From positions 97,708-161,707 of the forward strand of contig CANLND010000010.1 in assembly GCA_947492585.1 (NCBI GenBank): 64,000 bases of DNA, written 5' to 3'. Under the pieces are notes generated by a model. The model saw only the letters and a list, made by a program, of their open reading frames with translations. It did no database searches and had not been told where the DNA came from. The position numbers and the translations under genes are program-made. Numbering within the stretch: position 1 is the stretch's first letter; the number at the start of each line of letters is the position of its first letter. This document shows, one piece after another, positions 1 through 9,497 of this stretch. Origin of the DNA: an uncultured Paracoccaceae bacterium (GTDB taxonomy: Bacteria > Pseudomonadota > Alphaproteobacteria > Rhodobacterales > Rhodobacteraceae).

Positions 1-368
1 AAAGATGTCATTGCAACAGCCCTTGGCTAATCTATTGATCTTTACGAATTCTCGCTCGTTAATTCAGTTTCCCTTGAATTCCAATCCCCCGTCCATTCAC
101 ATTTGGTAAAATCCTCCGTCAAAATGCACGAGGTGATGCAATCATGGCGCGCCACCGCAGAAAAGCCGTGTTTGCAGGGGGAAAAGGACATCCATTGTCC
201 CCCTTTGCGCAAAAAATTGCCGAAATTCGTCCCTAATTGTACGCAATAATAATCCAATCTTGGCAGACGAATCCCGCTATGGCATAGCTTTACATGTGGG
301 TAAGTGGGACACACACGGCGCGTAACATCGCGCCCTAGGCAGGACGAAACAGCGTACGGGACGGCGCA
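1..368. other. Intergenic region, no convincing gene
   Basis: No reading frame here has a good ribosome site or a recognisable product. A 90-codon leftward frame (42-314) has no recognisable domain and an arbitrary, cysteine-rich composition. A small inverted repeat, GGCGCG/CGCGCC, lies at 317-334, just upstream of the DUF882 gene, and may be part of its leader. Base composition is AT-rich up to about 290, as expected of a promoter region. Confidence 0.5.
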
Positions 369-944
369 GTGACTATGGTAAAAAGCTCAACTACCGGGTT
401 TACCCGGCGTGCCCTTTTGGGTGCATTCGCAGCAACCGCTGTTTCAGCGGCCCCCACTTTTTCTAGCGCAGCTGGGTTCTTACGCGGTGCCGGTGATATT
501 CGCCGCCTCCGTATGTACTCCGGCCGCACCGGCGAGCGGCTTGATATGATCTATTGGATTGATGGCCAATATATCAAAGACGCCGTCAAAGAAGTGAACC
601 ATTTTATGCGCGATTGGCGGTCTGATCAGGTCAAATCGATTGATCTGCGCACCATCGATATTATGGCCGCGTCTCACCATCTGATGGATGTGGATGAGCC
701 CTATTTGCTTCTGTCCGGATATCGTAGCCCCCAGACCAACGCGATGCTGCGCAGCCGCTCACGCGGAGTTGCGAAAAAATCGCTGCACATGAAAGGGCAA
801 GCCGCTGACTTGCGTCTTTCTTCGCGGTCGGTGTCACAGATGGCCAATGCTGCCATGTCCTGCCGGGCTGGCGGTGTTGGGAAATATTATGGATCCAATT
901 TCGTGCATATGGATTGCGGTGTTGTCCGCTCATGGCGCGGCTAA
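369..944 (+). CDS. Tat-exported DUF882 / MepK-like murein endopeptidase
   Basis: A 191-residue protein that begins with a twin-arginine signal (TRRALLG near residues 15-21, then an alanine-rich hydrophobic stretch to about residue 35). The mature part matches the DUF882 (YcbK/MepK, M15-like) family: SLHMKGQAADLR and the C-terminal FVHMD supply the expected metal-binding His/Asp/His. Family members cleave peptide cross-links of murein in the periplasm. I chose the GTG at 369 because a GGGA sequence lies about 7 bases upstream; an in-frame ATG at 375 is the alternative. The gene stands alone and is followed by a clear terminator at 968-998. Family assignment is strong; substrate is inferred. 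Confidence 0.88.
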   Translation: MTMVKSSTTGFTRRALLGAFAATAVSAAPTFSSAAGFLRGAGDIRRLRMYSGRTGERLDMIYWIDGQYIKDAVKEVNHFMRDWRSDQVKSIDLRTIDIMAASHHLMDVDEPYLLLSGYRSPQTNAMLRSRSRGVAKKSLHMKGQAADLRLSSRSVSQMANAAMSCRAGGVGKYYGSNFVHMDCGVVRSWRG

Positions 945-967
945 ATCAAACACTTCTGTGATAGACC

Positions 968-998
968 AACCCCGCTCATTCAGCGGGGTTTTCTTTTT
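968..998 (+). terminator. Rho-independent terminator of the DUF882 gene
   Basis: Nine-base inverted repeat AACCCCGCT/AGCGGGGTT with loop CATTC, followed by a T-rich run, 24 bases after the stop codon. Confidence 0.88.
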
Positions 999-1115
999 CC
1001 AAAGCTGTGTTCTAGCAGAAAAATATCGAAAGAGATTACGGGCTTGCGCTCAATTTCCTAGGAATTAATTTTGCCATTGCATGGCCTTTCGTGCCTCGCT
1101 ATACGTCGCACACAG

Positions 1116-1192
1116 GCACCCATAGCTCAGCTGGATAGAGCGCTGCCCTCCGAAGGCAGAGGCCTCAGGTTCGAATCCTGATGGGTGCGCCA
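1116..1192 (+). tRNA. tRNA-Arg(CCG)
   Basis: A complete cloverleaf of 77 bases: acceptor GCACCCA/TGGGTGC, D stem GCTC/GAGC, anticodon stem CTGCC/GGCAG with loop CTCCGAA (anticodon CCG), T stem TCAGG/CCTGA with TTCGAAT, discriminator G and encoded CCA. All stems pair without mismatch. It reads CGG arginine codons. Confidence 0.97.
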
Positions 1193-1335
1193 TTTTCCTA
1201 TCTGTGTAAATTTTCTCTGGGCGATTCACGCAGGGATCGTCGGTTCAATCGGCTGTTGTCGTTGGCGGGTGGTAACCCTAGTCCTCGATGAATATAGCGC
1301 GATCTTTTGCCAGATCTCTCACGGTCACCCAGACA

Positions 1336-1365
1336 GAAAAAAGGGCTTGCGGTGAACAAGCCCTT
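1336..1365 (-). terminator. Terminator of the suf operon
   Basis: On the minus strand a 9-bp stem (AAGGGCTTG/CAAGCCCTT, 7-base loop) runs into a U tract. It starts 30 bases after the sufS stop codon and marks the 3' end of the operon, so no sufA, sufE or sufT gene follows sufS here. Confidence 0.92.
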
Positions 1366-1394
1366 CATGTGTCGTGACACAGCTGCGGTGTGCG

Positions 1395-2627
1395 TTAGGC
1401 GAACAGATCGTGCGCCAACTCCAGTGCATCCACCAATATATCCACCTCAGCCTTGGTATTATACAACCCAAACGAGGCACGGCAGGTGGCGCTGACACCC
1501 AGATGTTCCATCAACGGACCCGCACAATGGTGGCCGGCGCGCACGGCGACGCCCTTTTTGTCGAGGATGGTTGAAATGTCATGGGCATGTGCCGCTCCGT
1601 CCAGGGTAAAGCTGAAAATAGCCGCCTTGCCAGGAGCGTGCCCCTGCACATTCAGCCAGTTCAGACCGGACAGTTTGCTTTGGGCATATTCCCGCAGCGC
1701 GGCTTCGTGCGCGGCGATGTTCTCCATGCCCAGCTCCATCATGTAGTCTAGCGCCACGCCAAAACCGATGGTTTGCACAATACCGGGGGTTCCGGCTTCA
1801 AATTTCATCGGCGCGTCGTTGTAGATCACCGCGTCTTTGGAGACTTCTTTGATCATGTCACCGCCGCCAATGAACGGGCGCATTTCGGCCAGGCGATCGG
1901 GGTGAATGTAGATCGCCCCCGATCCCGACGGACCATACAATTTGTGACCGGTGATCGCATAGAAATCACAGCCCAAATCCTGAACATCCACCGGCATGTG
2001 GACCGACCCTTGTGAGCCATCAACCAAGGTTGGGACACCGCGTGCACGCGCGCCAGCGGCGATGGATTTTACATCCACAATCGTGCCCAACACGTTAGAG
2101 CATTGTGTGACGGCGATCAGCTTGGTGCGCGGCGTGATCGCATCCAGAACAGCCTGCGGGTCAAGGCTGCCATCCGCCGCGACATCCACCCATTTGATCA
2201 CCACGCCTTGGCGTTCGCGCAGGAAGTGCCACGGCACGATATTGGCGTGATGTTCCATCACCGACAGGATAATTTCATCCCCGGCTTCCAGCCGCGGCAT
2301 TGCCCAGCTGTAGGCAATCAGATTGATGCCTTCGGTGGTGCCCGAGTTGAGCACGATATGGTCTTCGGAAGCAGCGTTCAAAAACCGTGCGATGGTGCCA
2401 CGCACCGCTTCGTACTTTTCAGTTGCGAGGTTCGAAAGGAAGTGTAAGCCCCTGTGAACATTTGCATATTCCTCGGCGTAACCGCGCGTAACCGCATCAA
2501 TCACTGCCTGCGGTTTCTGAGCCGATGCCCCATTGTCCAGATAGGTGAGCGGCTTCCCATTCACCTTGCGGGACAGGATCGGGAAATCAGCCCGGATTTT
2601 TTCGACATCATACACGGAGTTTGTCAT
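1395..2627 (-). CDS. sufS: Cysteine desulfurase SufS
   Basis: A 410-residue PLP-dependent cysteine desulfurase (class V aminotransferase fold, group II). It removes sulfur from cysteine and holds it as a persulfide for the SufBCD scaffold. The PLP lysine is K229 in ITGHKLYG and the persulfide cysteine is C368 in RAGHHCAG, the short-loop arrangement of SufS. SSGTTEG-type PLP phosphate contacts (NSGTTEG, about 94-100) are present. Length is normal for the family. It is the last gene of the leftward suf operon, 10 bases after the preceding membrane-protein gene. No SufE or SufU partner is seen in the window; the missing sulfur acceptor must lie elsewhere. Confidence 0.97.
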   Translation of the reverse strand: MTNSVYDVEKIRADFPILSRKVNGKPLTYLDNGASAQKPQAVIDAVTRGYAEEYANVHRGLHFLSNLATEKYEAVRGTIARFLNAASEDHIVLNSGTTEGINLIAYSWAMPRLEAGDEIILSVMEHHANIVPWHFLRERQGVVIKWVDVAADGSLDPQAVLDAITPRTKLIAVTQCSNVLGTIVDVKSIAAGARARGVPTLVDGSQGSVHMPVDVQDLGCDFYAITGHKLYGPSGSGAIYIHPDRLAEMRPFIGGGDMIKEVSKDAVIYNDAPMKFEAGTPGIVQTIGFGVALDYMMELGMENIAAHEAALREYAQSKLSGLNWLNVQGHAPGKAAIFSFTLDGAAHAHDISTILDKKGVAVRAGHHCAGPLMEHLGVSATCRASFGLYNTKAEVDILVDALELAHDLFA

Positions 2628-2637
2628 GGAGTCTGTC

Positions 2638-3189
2638 CTAGGTCAGGCGCGAGACCAGCAGTATCACCAGTGAGAACACCAGAAGGCCTGCCAGCATTGT
2701 CACGCCAAATGCGCGCCATAGTGAGCCAAGTTTATGCACTTCGTTCACGAAATGCAGCGAGAGATAAAAAGCAAACAGCGCAACGACGATGCTCAGCAGG
2801 TCTGCGATACCTGCAATTGCAAAGCTGAGTACAGTCAGTGCACCGTGGGCCGCAACTTGCAGGAATTGCAGCCAGGACATGCAGACCAGCACCTGTAGGA
2901 ACGTGCCCTGCCCGTGCATCCAGCGGCCACACAGGGTTGTGCTGCCAGCAAAGCTCAGTTGCAGCGCGACTGAGCTTAACAACATCGTAAACGGGGGAAC
3001 CGCGCCAAACAGCGGATCCACGGTTGGTAACACCATCGCCTGTAACAGAAAAACGATAGTATAAAGCACTTGGACCAGTACAAAACCGGTCCAGATGGTT
3101 TGCGCAGACAGTTGCAGCCCCAACAGGCTGCGGCAGGCTTCCGCTGGTTCGGTCAGCGTTAGCGTGGTGAGGCGACGAAGATCAATCAT
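2638..3189 (-). CDS. YIP1-like multipass membrane protein in suf operon
   Basis: A 183-residue hydrophobic protein with about five predicted membrane segments (near residues 31-53, 66-84, 97-118, 123-145 and 158-180). The N-terminal amphipathic stretch followed by the helices resembles the YIP1/DUF1282 type of small membrane protein; function is unknown. I moved the start from a far upstream codon to the ATG at 3189, which overlaps the stop of the preceding gene as ATGA, the usual sign of translational coupling. It lies between another membrane protein and sufS, so it is transcribed with the iron-sulfur genes, but nothing in the sequence shows a cluster-assembly role. Confidence 0.75.
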   Translation of the reverse strand: MIDLRRLTTLTLTEPAEACRSLLGLQLSAQTIWTGFVLVQVLYTIVFLLQAMVLPTVDPLFGAVPPFTMLLSSVALQLSFAGSTTLCGRWMHGQGTFLQVLVCMSWLQFLQVAAHGALTVLSFAIAGIADLLSIVVALFAFYLSLHFVNEVHKLGSLWRAFGVTMLAGLLVFSLVILLVSRLT

Positions 3190-3671
3190 GAGCGTGTCCA
3201 ATATGCCTGACGCATGCAGGCAAACAGAAACCACAAAACTGCTGCACACCACAAGCCGCCAACAAAGCTAAGCTCCACGCCTGGACCAATAAAACCGGCA
3301 ACCAAACCATTGAGCAACATCAAGGGGCTCGCTGCCAGTACCGACCAGAACAGTGCCAGTCGCGCCTGATGGCTTGGTCCCTGCCCTTTGAGCAGACGTG
3401 CAATCGCGTGCAAGCCCAAGGCCAGCGCATACAGTAGCAAGGGCAACATAAACACCAACCCCATGAGCGCACCGCCCATGTCAGCGTTCAGGTCAGTGCC
3501 GTTAAGATGCGCCTCACGCGCCAGAGACGGCAAGCGTGCGATAAACATCAAACCACATCCGCCCATGGCAAAGGCCAGAAGACGGCTTTCGTGTGCGCCC
3601 ATCGTCAGAAGCCGCGCCATTACCTGGCGCGGCGCCTTATAGGTCGCAAGTATATCGGTGGTGACCGGCAT
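3186..3671 (-). CDS. YIP1-like membrane protein in suf operon
   Basis: A 161-residue protein with about four hydrophobic segments (near 32-48, 66-86, 105-125 and 130-152) and a basic C-terminal end. It resembles the product of the next gene in size and topology and may be a diverged relative or partner. Its ATG overlaps the sufD stop (TGATG) and its stop overlaps the next start (ATGA), so the three genes are tightly coupled. I do not recognise a catalytic motif. The pair could sit in the inner membrane as a complex; that is inference from size, topology and coupling only. Confidence 0.72.
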   Translation of the reverse strand: MPVTTDILATYKAPRQVMARLLTMGAHESRLLAFAMGGCGLMFIARLPSLAREAHLNGTDLNADMGGALMGLVFMLPLLLYALALGLHAIARLLKGQGPSHQARLALFWSVLAASPLMLLNGLVAGFIGPGVELSFVGGLWCAAVLWFLFACMRQAYWTRS

Positions 3672-4951
3672 CAGCGACGACGGGCCATCCAGCCTTCCAG
3701 CCGGTTTACAATGGCGTCCGCAATAGCGTCGTCTTCGATCTCTTCGACCGCTTCCGCAAGGAACGACAGTGTCAGCAAATCGGTGGCTTCGCCCACAGGC
3801 ACGCCACGCGAGCGGAGATAGAACAGCGCTTCTTCGTCGATCGCACCTGACGTGGAGCCGTGTGAACAGGCGACATCGTCAGCGTAGATTTCCAGCTCGG
3901 GCTTCGCAAGGAACTGGCTGTCATCGTCCAGCAGCAAAGACTGAGAAATTTGATATCCATCAGTCTTTTGCGCGCCTTCCTTCACCAAGATCTTGCCTTG
4001 GAATACGCCCGTCGCACCATTGCGCAGCACCTTTTTGAACACCTGACGGCTTTCACCGTTCAGGGCATCATGGGTGATGAACACAGTGTCGTCGTGGTGG
4101 AAATCACCATCGCCAACACAGGCACCGGCGACATGGGCCACCGCATCGTCGCCAGTGATCTCGATCACTTGATCGTTGCGGGTCAAGACGCCGTTTACCG
4201 TCAGTGTGAAGGATTTATAGACGGACTCGGTGCCCAAACGTGCAAACACATGGGTCGCCGCGCGACGTTCGTGATCGCGACCTTGGGCGCGCACATGATG
4301 CAGCGTTCCGGTGTCAGCGATGTCGATTTCCATCACGTGGTTGAAGCGTGCCGCGGCGGGGCCGTTTTCCAGAATGGTCGCTTCGGCGCCAGCATCAACC
4401 CGTACAACGTGGTGCAGGATCGCATCAGAGTTGGCATCCAAGTGCTTGTAAATAAAGCTAATTGGCTTTGAGGGTTTGCCCGTGACATGGATGGCGACGC
4501 CATCCGTGGCAAAGGCAGAGTTCAGTGCTGCCAATGGGCGTTCCACGGGGGTCTGGCCGCGTGCTTCGAGCACACCGTACAGGTCTGTTGCCCAATGAAT
4601 ATCCTTGGCTGCAAGTTCAACAAGGCGCTCAACCGAAACGCCTTCCAGCGTCAGGTCGTCAGAGGCATCCGCATCAAACACACCATCGACAAACACGATC
4701 TTCAGCCGATCAAATTCGTCGAACATTGGCGCTTCGTCGGACACGAAGACCTCAGCCGTCGGAACTGCGGCATCGACCAGAGTGTCGGGACGGGTGTATT
4801 TCCAATATTCGTCCCGGCGGGTTGGCAGGCCCATGGTCTGGACCCGCGACAGCGCCGCCCGACGAGCCGCCATCAGGCAGCCCCCTTCGGGCAGCGACAG
4901 CGCGCTCAGGCGCGCCTCGGTTGCGGTTTGTTTCTGTTCGGGCAATGCCAT
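3671..4951 (-). CDS. sufD: Fe-S scaffold protein SufD
   Basis: A 426-residue SufD, the partner of SufB and SufC in the cytosolic SufBC2D scaffold that builds [4Fe-4S] clusters. The conserved C-terminal block is clear: QISQSLLLDDDSQFLAKPEL followed by DDVACSHGSTSGAIDEEALFY, including the invariant Cys-Ser-His. The weakly conserved N-terminal region (about 1-150) is normal for SufD. The start overlaps the stop of sufC as TAATG. Length fits the alphaproteobacterial family. Confidence 0.96.
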   Translation of the reverse strand: MALPEQKQTATEARLSALSLPEGGCLMAARRAALSRVQTMGLPTRRDEYWKYTRPDTLVDAAVPTAEVFVSDEAPMFDEFDRLKIVFVDGVFDADASDDLTLEGVSVERLVELAAKDIHWATDLYGVLEARGQTPVERPLAALNSAFATDGVAIHVTGKPSKPISFIYKHLDANSDAILHHVVRVDAGAEATILENGPAAARFNHVMEIDIADTGTLHHVRAQGRDHERRAATHVFARLGTESVYKSFTLTVNGVLTRNDQVIEITGDDAVAHVAGACVGDGDFHHDDTVFITHDALNGESRQVFKKVLRNGATGVFQGKILVKEGAQKTDGYQISQSLLLDDDSQFLAKPELEIYADDVACSHGSTSGAIDEEALFYLRSRGVPVGEATDLLTLSFLAEAVEEIEDDAIADAIVNRLEGWMARRR

Positions 4952-5709
4952 TACGCGTTCACCTCTGCCAGAATATCGGCGTAGCCGTTGTTTTCGACTT
5001 CCAGCGCCAGCTCGGGGCCACCGGTTTTGACGATGCGACCATCTGCCATGATGTGCACCACATCGGGTTTGATGTGGTCCAGAAGGCGCTGATAGTGTGT
5101 GATAACCAAGAAACCACGACCTTCGTCGCGCAGCGCGTTGACGCCTTCGGCCACCAGTTTCATCGCATCGACGTCCAGACCGGAATCCGTTTCATCAAGG
5201 ATGCACATCTTTGGTTCCAGCATCGCCATCTGCAGGATCTCATTGCGCTTTTTCTCACCACCCGAGAAGCCCACGTTGACCGGGCGCTTCAGCATGTCAG
5301 CGTCGATCTTCAGCGACTTCGCTTTTTCACGGACCAGTTTCAGGAAGTCACCAGCTGACAGCTCTTCTTCACCGCGCGCCTTGCGCTGTGCGTTCATCGC
5401 GGTGCGCAGGAATGTCATGTTGCCCACACCGGGGATTTCAACGGGGTATTGGAACGCCAGGAACAGGCCCGCGGCCGCGCGCTCTTCTGGCTCAGCGTCC
5501 AAGAGATCGGTGCCGTCCAGCACCGCTTCGCCGTCGGTGACTTCATAGCCATCGCGGCCCGACAGGACGTAAGACAGGGTCGACTTACCGGCGCCGTTTG
5601 GCCCCATGATCGCGTGCACTTTACCCGCTTCGACGGTCAGGTCGACGCCTTTGAGGATCTGCTTTTCCTCTTCTTCAAGTTTGACGTGCAAGTTTTTGAT
5701 TTCGAGCAT
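4951..5709 (-). CDS. sufC: Fe-S assembly ATPase SufC
   Basis: A 252-residue ABC-type ATPase that drives conformational change in SufBCD. Walker A is GPNGAGKST (36-44), the Q-loop is FQYPVEIPG (near 86-94), the signature is FSGGEKKR (148-155), Walker B plus D-loop is CILDETDSGLD (169-179), and the switch histidine is in VITHYQRLL. All catalytic residues are present. It lies two bases after the ExoV-like gene and overlaps sufD by TAATG. This is a soluble ABC ATPase, so no membrane partner is expected. Confidence 0.97.
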   Translation of the reverse strand: MLEIKNLHVKLEEEEKQILKGVDLTVEAGKVHAIMGPNGAGKSTLSYVLSGRDGYEVTDGEAVLDGTDLLDAEPEERAAAGLFLAFQYPVEIPGVGNMTFLRTAMNAQRKARGEEELSAGDFLKLVREKAKSLKIDADMLKRPVNVGFSGGEKKRNEILQMAMLEPKMCILDETDSGLDVDAMKLVAEGVNALRDEGRGFLVITHYQRLLDHIKPDVVHIMADGRIVKTGGPELALEVENNGYADILAEVNA

Positions 5710-5711
5710 TT

Positions 5712-6599
5712 TTAACCTCGTGGAGTGTCAGTTTGGGTTGCGTCGATTTCGACCGCAACAGCATCTGTTGATGCGCGCAAAGGCGCAGGGAATGTGGTGT
5801 GCAGGGCAGCTTGGGCCGCTGCTATGGCATCCGCATAGGGCAACCGTCCTGCGGGCGACAATCGCCGCAAATGATCGCCAAGATCCGCCCACGGCAGGGG
5901 CACGGACAATGGGCGCTCAATCGCGGCGGCGTAATCGTAATAGGGCAACAATGGCACATCGCCCGGATCCATCCAGGTTGAGGACACGCCATAGGCGTCA
6001 GCTGCGATCAACCCATTCAGAGCGGAGGTGTAGATATGGGCACATGACGCAACCTGTGCGCATACCGTTTCGGCGGATTGGCGTACGTCGATCAGAATAA
6101 GCCGAGGGTCACGCGCCGCCAGCGCAACAAGTTCGGGGCTGTCACAGTGATCCCCGTCAGGAACAAGCCCGATTTGGTCTTGTTGCGTTGCGTTAAATCC
6201 CAAGGCTTCCGCAATCAGCAGGCCCGGATCGCCAAATTGACGGCTGGACACCCCCAAAAGTGCGGCGGTCACAGGCCCGCGGACAAGCGCTATGTCGACA
6301 TTGCGCACAAAACTGGCATCAACGGGATGCAGTAGACCACTGCCCCAGATGATTGGGCGGGCGCCATTGGCATGCGGACGCATGAAAATGCGCGCCGCGA
6401 CCTGTAGGATTGACCCAGCAGCATACAGCGACGCATAGGCCGGCCCGTCGTGCTGCACCACACGGTCGGCGGCGTATCCGGTGACAAGTCGCGACAGGTC
6501 ACCGCTGAAATGGTTTTCAGTGGGTTGCCAATATAGGGTGATCGGATCTGCGTTAGTTTCGGTAGACAACTGCGGGAAGCTCGGGTTCGGCAGGGTCAT
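5712..6599 (-). CDS. ExoV-like polysaccharide pyruvyl transferase family protein inside suf operon
   Basis: A 295-residue protein of the polysaccharide pyruvyl transferase family (ExoV/WcaK type). Recognisable elements are IIWGSGLLHP (about 83-92), VRGPVTAALLG (about 109-119) and GDPGLLIAEAL (about 126-136), the GSG / RGP-T / GDP-LL pattern of this family, whose known members add ketal pyruvate to exopolysaccharide sugars. The gene starts inside the end of the preceding gene (47-base overlap) and stops two bases before sufC, so it is firmly built into the suf operon. A surface-polysaccharide enzyme is unexpected there. I see no frameshift or decay. Substrate and any link to iron-sulfur metabolism are unknown. 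Confidence 0.82.
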   Translation of the reverse strand: MTLPNPSFPQLSTETNADPITLYWQPTENHFSGDLSRLVTGYAADRVVQHDGPAYASLYAAGSILQVAARIFMRPHANGARPIIWGSGLLHPVDASFVRNVDIALVRGPVTAALLGVSSRQFGDPGLLIAEALGFNATQQDQIGLVPDGDHCDSPELVALAARDPRLILIDVRQSAETVCAQVASCAHIYTSALNGLIAADAYGVSSTWMDPGDVPLLPYYDYAAAIERPLSVPLPWADLGDHLRRLSPAGRLPYADAIAAAQAALHTTFPAPLRASTDAVAVEIDATQTDTPRG

Positions 6600-7110
6600 G
6601 GGCGGGCGCTCCCCACGTCAGAGGAATGTATTGCCCGGCAACTAACAACGAGTTTGGAACGCCGTTTTGTTGTTGGTGATAAACCCAAGTTGGCGAGAGG
6701 AGCGCGGCCATCGGGCCTGGTGCCCAAAATGCCAGATTGTGCATGCCAAACGCCATTAAGGTCACGCCGATGCTTTGTGCTGCGTTGTATTCCGGGTCTT
6801 TCAATTGCAGCGCATTCCGAATGGCCCAGCTGACGGCCAATGAAATCGCGAGATCGGTCAGTATTGACGAGACGCTCGATGTGTTCAGATCGCCAATCAA
6901 CTGCATCCGCACGTAACGGACGATAAACAGCACCAGCACGCCGGACACCAATGCGCCTAGCAGTGCCAATACATAGCGTGCGCGGCTGTCGTGACCTAGC
7001 AGCCCGGCCTTGTCCTGTCTGTGCTGTTGCCGCTCTTCGGCTGCGTCTTGATGTGCGGTGTTGATGCGGTTGAGCCGGGCCTGAAAATCGTCCTGAGGCG
7101 AATTGGTCAT
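6553..7110 (-). CDS. Hypothetical membrane protein in suf operon
   Basis: A 185-residue protein, start taken at the ATG at 7110 because the longer frame adds a basic, cysteine-containing stretch with no ribosome site. The first 40 residues are charged and probably helical (many Gln, Arg, His), followed by a membrane segment (about 46-66), a second hydrophobic region (about 83-100) and a third (about 113-140). No catalytic motif is recognisable. The end overlaps the ExoV-like gene by 47 bases. It shares the leftward operon with suf genes; function unknown. Confidence 0.66.
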   Translation of the reverse strand: MTNSPQDDFQARLNRINTAHQDAAEERQQHRQDKAGLLGHDSRARYVLALLGALVSGVLVLFIVRYVRMQLIGDLNTSSVSSILTDLAISLAVSWAIRNALQLKDPEYNAAQSIGVTLMAFGMHNLAFWAPGPMAALLSPTWVYHQQQNGVPNSLLVAGQYIPLTWGAPAHDPAEPELPAVVYRN

Positions 7111-7238
7111 CAATAGTGTCCGTGCATAAATACACGAACACCTGTACCGCTTCGCGCGGTATGCGCGCAATCATGAACTGCCCACATTCGATGCGAGCGG
7201 TCATGGATTGGAATAGCGGAGGCATCAACATTTCGACG

Positions 7239-7553
7239 TCACCCCAGAACCACGGCAGTGCCGCTGGCCGAGACCATCAACATGGAGTCTGCGATGACTT
7301 CGTAATCGAGATCTACGCCCACCACCGCGGTGGCACCGACCGCATAGGCGCGCTGTTCCAGCTCGGCCAAGGCCGTTTCGCGCGCGTCCTGCAGCTTGCT
7401 TTCATAAGCGCCAGAGCGGCCGCCGACGATGTCCGTGACCGAGGCAAAGAAATCCCGCACCACATTGGCGCCCATGATGGCTTCACCGACCACGATGCCT
7501 TTGTATTCGGCGATCTGGTGACCTTCGACAGAGTTTGTGGTTGTGATGATCAT
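7239..7553 (-). CDS. YbjQ family (UPF0145) protein
   Basis: A 104-residue protein starting at the ATG at 7553, where the family typically begins ([11 protein letters not shown]). The block [19 protein letters not shown] followed by [11 protein letters not shown] is characteristic of YbjQ/UPF0145, a small soluble family that forms oligomers and has no settled function; some members are discussed as metal-binding. It follows the 132-residue unknown protein by four bases and precedes the membrane protein by about 128 bases, so a weak internal promoter is possible between them. Family call is strong, role is unknown. Confidence 0.88.
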   Translation of the reverse strand: MIITTTNSVEGHQIAEYKGIVVGEAIMGANVVRDFFASVTDIVGGRSGAYESKLQDARETALAELEQRAYAVGATAVVGVDLDYEVIADSMLMVSASGTAVVLG

Positions 7554-7557
7554 TGCG

Positions 7558-7956
7558 TCATTTGCTCCCGGCTTGGGTAAATGTTGGTGTTGGGTCTTGC
7601 CCCCAACACTCCGGCCATTCTTCAAAGTATCCTGCACCATCAATGCCTACTGAGAAGAGCTTGATGGAAATCGGCTTCTCAGTCATCGGTGAACCACCCA
7701 TAGAGCGCGACAAAAACAAAAATTCCGCCGGATCTGGAAACCCAAAGTGAAGTGCGCTGTAGACATACCAAACTTTGCCGTCTTGCTTGGCCAAAGCCAA
7801 AAGCTCTCGGTTGATCTCATGCTCGATCTCGCGAAAGTATTGGCGTTCAGTCGCAGTTGGGTTCCGCCAAGATGCACACATGGCAAAGCATTTTTCAAAA
7901 ACGGCAACCCGTTCTTTTGAAATGCTTTTGTTGTTCATCTTGGCGGCCAATGACAT
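7558..7956 (-). CDS. Hypothetical protein downstream of sufB
   Basis: A 132-residue soluble protein, acidic to neutral, with a Trp/Tyr/Phe-rich centre ([15 protein letters not shown]) and Cys at about 24, 28 and 117. I do not recognise the family. It begins two bases after the sufB stop codon, and four bases separate its end from the YbjQ-like gene, so all three are probably co-transcribed. Base composition is slightly richer in A+T than the flanking suf genes, which could mean a later arrival. Confidence 0.62.
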   Translation of the reverse strand: MSLAAKMNNKSISKERVAVFEKCFAMCASWRNPTATERQYFREIEHEINRELLALAKQDGKVWYVYSALHFGFPDPAEFLFLSRSMGGSPMTEKPISIKLFSVGIDGAGYFEEWPECWGQDPTPTFTQAGSK

Positions 7957-7958
7957 GG

Positions 7959-9479
7959 TTACCCCACCGAACCTTCAAGGCTGATCGCAACCAGCTGCTG
8001 TGCTTCCATGGCGAACTCCATCGGCAGGGCTTGCAGCACTTCTTTGCAGAAGCCGTTGACCACCAGCGCCACAGCCTCTTCTTCGTCCATGCCGCGCTGG
8101 CGGCAGTAGAAGAGCTGATCATCATCCACCTTGGAGGTGGTCGCTTCGTGCTCAACGCGGGAAGAATTGTTCTTCACCTCGATGTAAGGCACCGTATGCG
8201 CACCACATTCTGACCCGATCAGCAAGCTGTCGCACTGGGTGTAGTTGCGGCTTTCCTTGGCCTTGGGGTGCATCGAAACCAGACCACGGTAGGTGTTCTG
8301 GGCCTTACCGGCCGAGATGCCCTTGGACACGATCCGCGACTTGGTGTTTTTCCCAAGGTGGATCATTTTGGTGCCGGTGTCGGCTTGCTGGTAGTTGTTG
8401 GTGATCGCGATGGAATAAAACTCACCCTGGCTTTCCTCACCGCGCAGGATGCACGAGGGGTATTTCCAGGTCACGGCAGAACCGGTTTCAACCTGCGTCC
8501 ACATGATTTTGGAGCGATCACCGCGGCAATCGGCACGTTTGGTCACAAAGTTGTAAATTCCGCCCTTGCCCTCTTCATCACCAGGGAACCAGTTCTGAAC
8601 GGTAGAATATTTCACTTCGGCGTCTTCTTCGATGATGATCTCAACCACAGCAGCGTGCAGCTGCGCGGTGTCGCGCTGTGGTGCAGTACAGCCTTCGAGA
8701 TAAGACACATACGAACCTTTGTCGGCGATGATCAGCGTGCGCTCAAACTGCCCTGTGTTTTCTGCATTGATGCGGAAATAGGTCGACAGCTCCATTGGGC
8801 AACGGGTGTTTGGCGGGATGTAAACAAACGAACCATCCGAAAACACAGCTGAGTTCAGCGTGGCGTAATAGTTGTCTGTGACCGGAACCACGGTGCCGAG
8901 ATATTTTTTGACCAGCTCGGGATGCTCACGGATCGCTTCCGAGATCGAGCAGAAGATCACGCCTGCTTTTTTCAGCTCGGCCTGAAACGTGGTGCCGACG
9001 GAAACGGAATCAAACACAGCGTCAACCGCAACCTTGCGGCCTTCGGCTGGCATGTCTTCCGCGCCTTCGACGCCTGCCAAAATCATCTGCTCTTTCAACG
9101 GGATGCCAAGCTTTTCGTAAGTGGCGAGCAGCTTGGGGTCGACGTCTTCGATCGACTTTGGCTTTTCTTCCATCGATTTGGGACGGGCATAATAATACTG
9201 GTCCTGAAAATCGATTTCAGGATAGCTGACCATTGCCCAATCTGGCTCATCCATCTTTTCCCAACGTTGGAACGCTTGCAGACGCCATTCGGTCATCCAC
9301 TCGGGCTCTTCGTTTTTGGAGGAAATCAAGCGGACAATATCAGGGTTCACGCCTTTGGGCGCGTATTCCATTTCGATATCGGTGTCCCAGCCATATTTAT
9401 ATGTGCTGATCGCAGCCACCGCATCCACGGTCTCCTGATCAACACCATCCTTGACTTGGGTCTGGTCCAAAGCGGCCAT
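7959..9479 (-). CDS. sufB: Fe-S scaffold protein SufB
   Basis: A 506-residue SufB, the cluster-bearing core of SufBC2D. Diagnostic stretches include [39 protein letters not shown] and the C-terminal [20 protein letters not shown]. The cysteine in LEGCTAP corresponds to the residue family studies place at the sulfur entry point. The full length and intact C-terminus show a functional gene. It lies 18 bases after the cysteine desulfurase gene and precedes four genes that are not classical suf genes, so sufB and sufC are unusually far apart (about 2.2 kb). Confidence 0.97.
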   Translation of the reverse strand: MAALDQTQVKDGVDQETVDAVAAISTYKYGWDTDIEMEYAPKGVNPDIVRLISSKNEEPEWMTEWRLQAFQRWEKMDEPDWAMVSYPEIDFQDQYYYARPKSMEEKPKSIEDVDPKLLATYEKLGIPLKEQMILAGVEGAEDMPAEGRKVAVDAVFDSVSVGTTFQAELKKAGVIFCSISEAIREHPELVKKYLGTVVPVTDNYYATLNSAVFSDGSFVYIPPNTRCPMELSTYFRINAENTGQFERTLIIADKGSYVSYLEGCTAPQRDTAQLHAAVVEIIIEEDAEVKYSTVQNWFPGDEEGKGGIYNFVTKRADCRGDRSKIMWTQVETGSAVTWKYPSCILRGEESQGEFYSIAITNNYQQADTGTKMIHLGKNTKSRIVSKGISAGKAQNTYRGLVSMHPKAKESRNYTQCDSLLIGSECGAHTVPYIEVKNNSSRVEHEATTSKVDDDQLFYCRQRGMDEEEAVALVVNGFCKEVLQALPMEFAMEAQQLVAISLEGSVG

Positions 9480-9497
9480 GGTCGTCTCCTAACATCG

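Noticed and set aside
42..314. A 90-codon leftward frame before the DUF882 gene
   Set aside because: No ribosome site or recognisable domain, and arbitrary cysteine-rich composition.
317..334. GGCGCG/CGCGCC inverted repeat as a terminator
   Set aside because: It lies upstream of a gene, not after one, and has no U tract on either strand.
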